From contig CAJFCJ010000007.1 of assembly GCA_904063045.1 (NCBI GenBank), positions 2,921,404-2,985,403 on the forward strand: 64,000 nt of DNA, read 5' to 3'. A program made the translations under genes and the position numbers. The notes under the pieces are model-generated. The model ran no database searches and was not told the origin of the DNA. It saw nothing but the letters and a program-made list of their open reading frames with translations. This DNA is from Dimorphilus gyrociliatus. Taxonomy: Eukaryota; Annelida; Polychaeta; Dinophilidae. Position 1 is the stretch's first letter; every line of letters begins with the position of its first letter. Of the stretch, positions 61,301 to 64,000 are shown piece after piece.

Positions 61301-64000
61301 AGCTGTAGGTTTTCCTGGTTTAACAAATGCAACATTCCTAATAAACAAACCTCCATTTGGAGGAAGCTGTAATTGTCTTCCAAGACAAGGATTCGCTTCT
61401 ATAACCAAGTTTGAAATTAGTTGTATGAATTGGAAAGAATTTGAGAAACCAAAAAATGCTCCGGGATTGAAATATGAATATCGAGCTAGGATAAAGGGGA
61501 GCCGAATAAGCTTTCTCCTTCATTTTTCCTATAAGCAAGATGGTAACAAACTAATGCTACCAGTTGGCGATTCTGTTAATCTCTTAACTGAAACAATAAT
61601 TCACATAAGAGATTCTGTTGGTGATATATATGAATTTATCTTAGATGTTAAAGTTAAACCACCACCGAAGCCAGAAGAACAATTGATGAACATGGCTTTC
61701 GAATTTTTCAATATATTCAAGTTTAAGGAAAAATTTGAAGAAGGTAACATAACAGAAATTGCATCAAGTTTATATTCATTGACGTCAATTCTCAATGTGG
61801 ATCCAAACAATTTGTTTCAAGAAGCTGTAAATATTACTGAAATGCAGAAGCAGAGGAAAAACTGCAAAATTTTAAAACTAAGGCAAGAAATACGGTTAAA
61901 AATAAATGAGTATGCTATGCAACTACCAAATAAATCTCTGGACGAATTAGAACAAAAAGTCGGTGTTATTACCCCAATTTCTGTTAAGTCTAAAGAGATA
62001 AGCTATATCCTATTGGTAATTATATATTTTATACTAATGTTAATTATTAATAAGCTTTCTTCAACTTGACATTCTGACTCTCAGCTACAACAATCAAACT
62101 ACATCAGCGTTTTAAATGCTGCTCTTATAAATCGAGATATCTCCTTCTCAAAGCGATTACAGTTGTCAACAAGTATTACGTTTGTCGTTATTATTTTACT
62201 TTTTAATTTCTGTTCAATATTTTATTAAAGGTTTATTTGAACTATCTATTGACTTAACGGCTGGAGCAGACGCGTACAAACAAACTATTGCAAATGAAAA
62301 AATATTCCAATCAAACCCAGTTCCATCAAATAACAGTTTTCATTGTTATATTTTAAATTATACGAGAGAAGGATTTGATACAAAGGGACAAACTTTGTCG
62401 AACTCTAATGAAACTGTTGAAGATAATTATTTACTAAGATTGAAAGCTATCATTGAGAGTATTCAAGAAGTGACCAATAGCTTAACAGATAATATATTTC
62501 AAAAATTTGACTCTTATCATTCGAAATTTGCAGTGAACTACAACAAAGTCTTTATACAGTTTGAAAAAGACAATTACTTAGCTATACAAGGAAAGTCATA
62601 CTTATCGGAGAATGGTTTTGTCAAACTAAATATGATAAAAAATCTAAGCACAGGTGATATGTGCTTGCGAAGCAAAATAATAATGACTAGAGTTAATCCC
62701 TATATGTGGGATAACTCCGCGTCGAATGTTACATCAACAGTAACTGAGTTTGAAATTCGACCTTGCGATTCAATATCAAAACAACCAACTAGAAAGAAGA
62801 GAAGTATACAACAAGATACTCAAACTAACTTCTCACTTAGTCTGAATATGAAGAATACAAACAACGGTATTCAATATATAAACACTACAAAGAACACAGC
62901 TCTGCATATTCTCAATGCAACAAGGAATATCCTCCTATTGACCTTCCATTTGAGAAGTGAAGATACCATGTCAGTCCTTATTGGTTACAATTTCAGACCT
63001 AGTAATGATAGGAAGAATGCATCGTTCATCTTACCAAATGTAAACAAAACATGCTCATCCAACCTGGATAGTGAAGACTGTGACGAATTGAGAAGGACCA
63101 TTATGCTTAGACCAAAAGAAAATGCAACAGTGATGGTTGTTGTTTCGTGTTCAAACTGTTCAAGTCAACTTCTCAACTATAGTATTCAAATAACATATCC
63201 ATTATGCAAAATGTGGACAGATGGCAGATGGCAAGAGAGAGATTCTTGTAAAATTGATCAAGAGACAACAGTATCAAAAACAAGATTTACGAGTAATCTA
63301 TTTGGGAGTTTGGGAGCTGGATTAGATATGGCCCCAAATCTTATAGACTTTGATACAGTGTTTGACGACTTTGCGAGCAAATTAGCTGATAATGCAGCTG
63401 TATTTGGAACAATATGCGCATTGTTAGCTCTTTTCATTCCCTTGGCTTTATTGGTAAGAAGAATGGATAAGAGAGATAGATTACTCTGGATGTCTGTACC
63501 ATTAATGGATAATAGGAAAGAAGATAACTATGAATATGAAATTCATGTCTACACCGGAAATGAAAAAGATGCAGGAACCAGTACAAAGGTGTCTCTAATA
63601 TGCTATGGAGCTGATTCAAGAACTAGAGAAAGAATTTTGGAATCTAGTGTTTCACATACATTTGAAAAAGGATCCGTTAAATCATTCATTATGACTACCA
63701 ACAAATCTCTTGGATACTTAGTTTGCTTGAAAGTATCCCTTGACAGACAAAAATTCTCTTATACTCCTTTTAATGATTGGTTTCTATCCAGAATAGTAAT
63801 TATTGATAAGGCTGCAAATACATGGTACAACTTTGATTGTGAACAGTGGCTATCTGATCAAGATGAAAACAGTGAAACTGAGAAGGTTCTTGTAGCAACG
63901 AGAAGTGGCATAAAACCTCAATTAAATCAACTACTTAAACGTAACTTCTTCCGACGTCTTACTGATGATCATTTGTGGGTATCTGTAGGGGCAAGAAGAA
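46383..64000 (+). CDS. giant polycystin-1-like receptor/channel, copy B (3' end outside window)
   Basis: Starts with a hydrophobic signal peptide (MMIFRLSLILITFAILYG) running straight into a CTLD. It then repeats the domain order of copy A: four CTLD/PAN/discoidin modules, FReD, FTP, EGF-like module, three four-cysteine domains, nine PKD-type folds, REJ, GAIN/GPS, TM1 and PLAT. The sequence stops at 64000 just before helix 2. Its large exon is 57176-60977 (3.8 kb against 5.6 kb in copy A) because three A/B PKD units are absent. Overall DNA similarity to copy A is moderate except for the near-identical block at 62692-63491. Unlike copy A, no intron separates the signal peptide from the first lectin. 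No frameshift or internal stop was found that short introns do not explain. It is a tandem duplicate, not a pseudogene, as far as visible. Confidence 0.85.
46431..54825 (+). other. copy B ectodomain modules 1-4 (CTLD/PAN/discoidin)
   Basis: CTLDs at about 46440-46808, 48676-49196, 51116-51545 and 53566-54000. PAN/apple domains at about 46870-47132, 49253-49549, 51600-51950 and 54064-54340. Discoidin-type domains: three after the first PAN (47133-48665), three after the second (49550-51115), three after the third (51951-53515) and one after the fourth (54395-54825). The second CTLD has GEPES at about 49075-49089, the only EPN-like loop seen in copy B. Orders and intron positions parallel copy A. 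Confidence 0.75.
54826..56127 (+). other. copy B fibrinogen-like, fucolectin-like and EGF-like domains
   Basis: FReD at about 54826-55430 (WNRSWTEFKDGFRTDTEIW, IIRIDLWSTSG, GWWFPSNSC). FTP lectin-like domain at about 55467-55960 (WWVVDLVRETRVKVIQIWNR, RRDCCC, LRLSLCEVEVY). EGF/EB-like module at about 55970-56127 (GDFCDTDINCIE). Confidence 0.78.
56182..57594 (+). other. copy B triplet of four-cysteine domains
   Basis: Counterpart of the copy A triplet. The cysteine frame C-x6-C-x21-C-x8-C occurs at 56509-56625, 56995-57111 and 57460-57576. An intron (57122-57175) separates the second and third, at the same place as in copy A. Confidence 0.65.
57595..60220 (+). other. copy B array of nine PKD-type folds
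   Basis: A/B alternation as in copy A, with FGDGTYNSW, FGDGQREVF and DFGDNSN loops in type A folds. The second pair is followed directly by the counterpart of copy A's sixth pair, so three pairs are missing or were never gained. Confidence 0.8.
60221..61670 (+). other. copy B REJ region
   Basis: Contains LSYDPDNDPNEKFKG, GGCFGNGPG, then after the intron 60978-61046 INKPPFGGSCNCLPRQG and FEISCMNWKEF. It aligns along its length with the copy A REJ. Confidence 0.85.
61671..63880 (+). other. copy B GAIN/GPS, first helix and PLAT domain
   Basis: GAIN exons run from about 61671, with introns near 61890-62085 and 62110-62231. The last part of GAIN, the degenerate GPS (63205-63319) and TM1 lie inside the block shared with copy A. 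PLAT follows at about 63490-63850 (YEYEIHVYTGNEKDAGTSTKV, FLSRIVIIDKAANTWYNFDC) and is again diverged from copy A. Confidence 0.8.
62692..63491 (+). repeat. 800-bp near-identical tract, copy B side
   Basis: Direct partner of 42342-43141, at a constant offset of 20,350 bp. Outside it the two genes differ at a large share of positions. Confidence 0.95.
63959..64000 (+). repeat. start of a second identical tract at the window end
   Basis: These 42 bases are identical to 43594-43635 in copy A, immediately after diverged sequence. The tract continues beyond the window. Confidence 0.7.

Noticed and set aside
1-64000. CRISPR arrays, rRNA, tRNA, insertion sequences, retroelements
   Set aside because: Looked for spaced direct repeats, cloverleaf-like stretches, reverse transcriptase or transposase motifs and terminal repeats; none was convincing by eye.

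Overview
This window is nuclear DNA of an invertebrate animal. It is AT-rich and intron-dense. Most introns are 43-100 nt with GT-AG ends, and no operon or Shine-Dalgarno logic is present. Every recognisable gene is a metazoan family (Mab-21, ceramide kinase-like, EPAC, SNX13, polycystin-1-like). The very small introns and tight spacing suggest a compact-genome bilaterian, perhaps a small annelid or other lophotrochozoan. The species cannot be fixed from the sequence.

Layout. 1-236 (-): 5' end of a mab-21-like gene. 237-3492: non-coding, with candidate regulatory clusters. 3493-4818 (-): single-exon gene with four zinc ribbons and what looks like a catalytically dead LRAT/NlpC-type domain. 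5332-10768 (+): complete 18-exon ceramide kinase-like (CERKL) gene, 801 aa. 11233-16001 (-): complete 12-exon EPAC (cAMP-activated Rap GEF), 1009 aa, tail-to-tail with CERKL. 17048-23281 (+): complete 23-exon SNX13, 971 aa, head-to-head with EPAC across about 1 kb. 23727-46088 (+): a giant polycystin-1-like receptor/channel (copy A). 46383-64000 (+): its tandem paralogue (copy B), cut by the window end after the PLAT domain.

The two polycystin genes are the most notable content. Each ectodomain carries four successive C-type lectin / PAN-apple / discoidin (F5/8C) modules, a fibrinogen-like domain, a fucolectin-like (FTP) domain and an EGF-like module. These are followed by three copies of a four-cysteine domain with invariant spacing C-x6-C-x21-C-x8-C that I cannot name, an alternating array of PKD-type Ig folds, an REJ region and a GAIN/GPS region. 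Then come the first membrane helix, a PLAT domain and (seen in copy A) the remaining ten helices with a polycystin pore. Copy A has three extra PKD repeat units. An 800-bp block over the end of GAIN, the GPS and the first helix is identical in the two genes except for one base, while the flanking coding DNA is strongly diverged. This points to recent gene conversion (or an assembly artefact). The GPS itself has lost its last two cysteines and its cleavage tripeptide.

EPAC, CERKL and SNX13 act in cAMP-Rap signalling, sphingolipid/retinal cell biology and endosome/ER membrane traffic respectively. Nothing in the sequence ties them into one pathway. The polycystins look like cell-surface glycan or matrix receptors coupled to a channel-type membrane domain.
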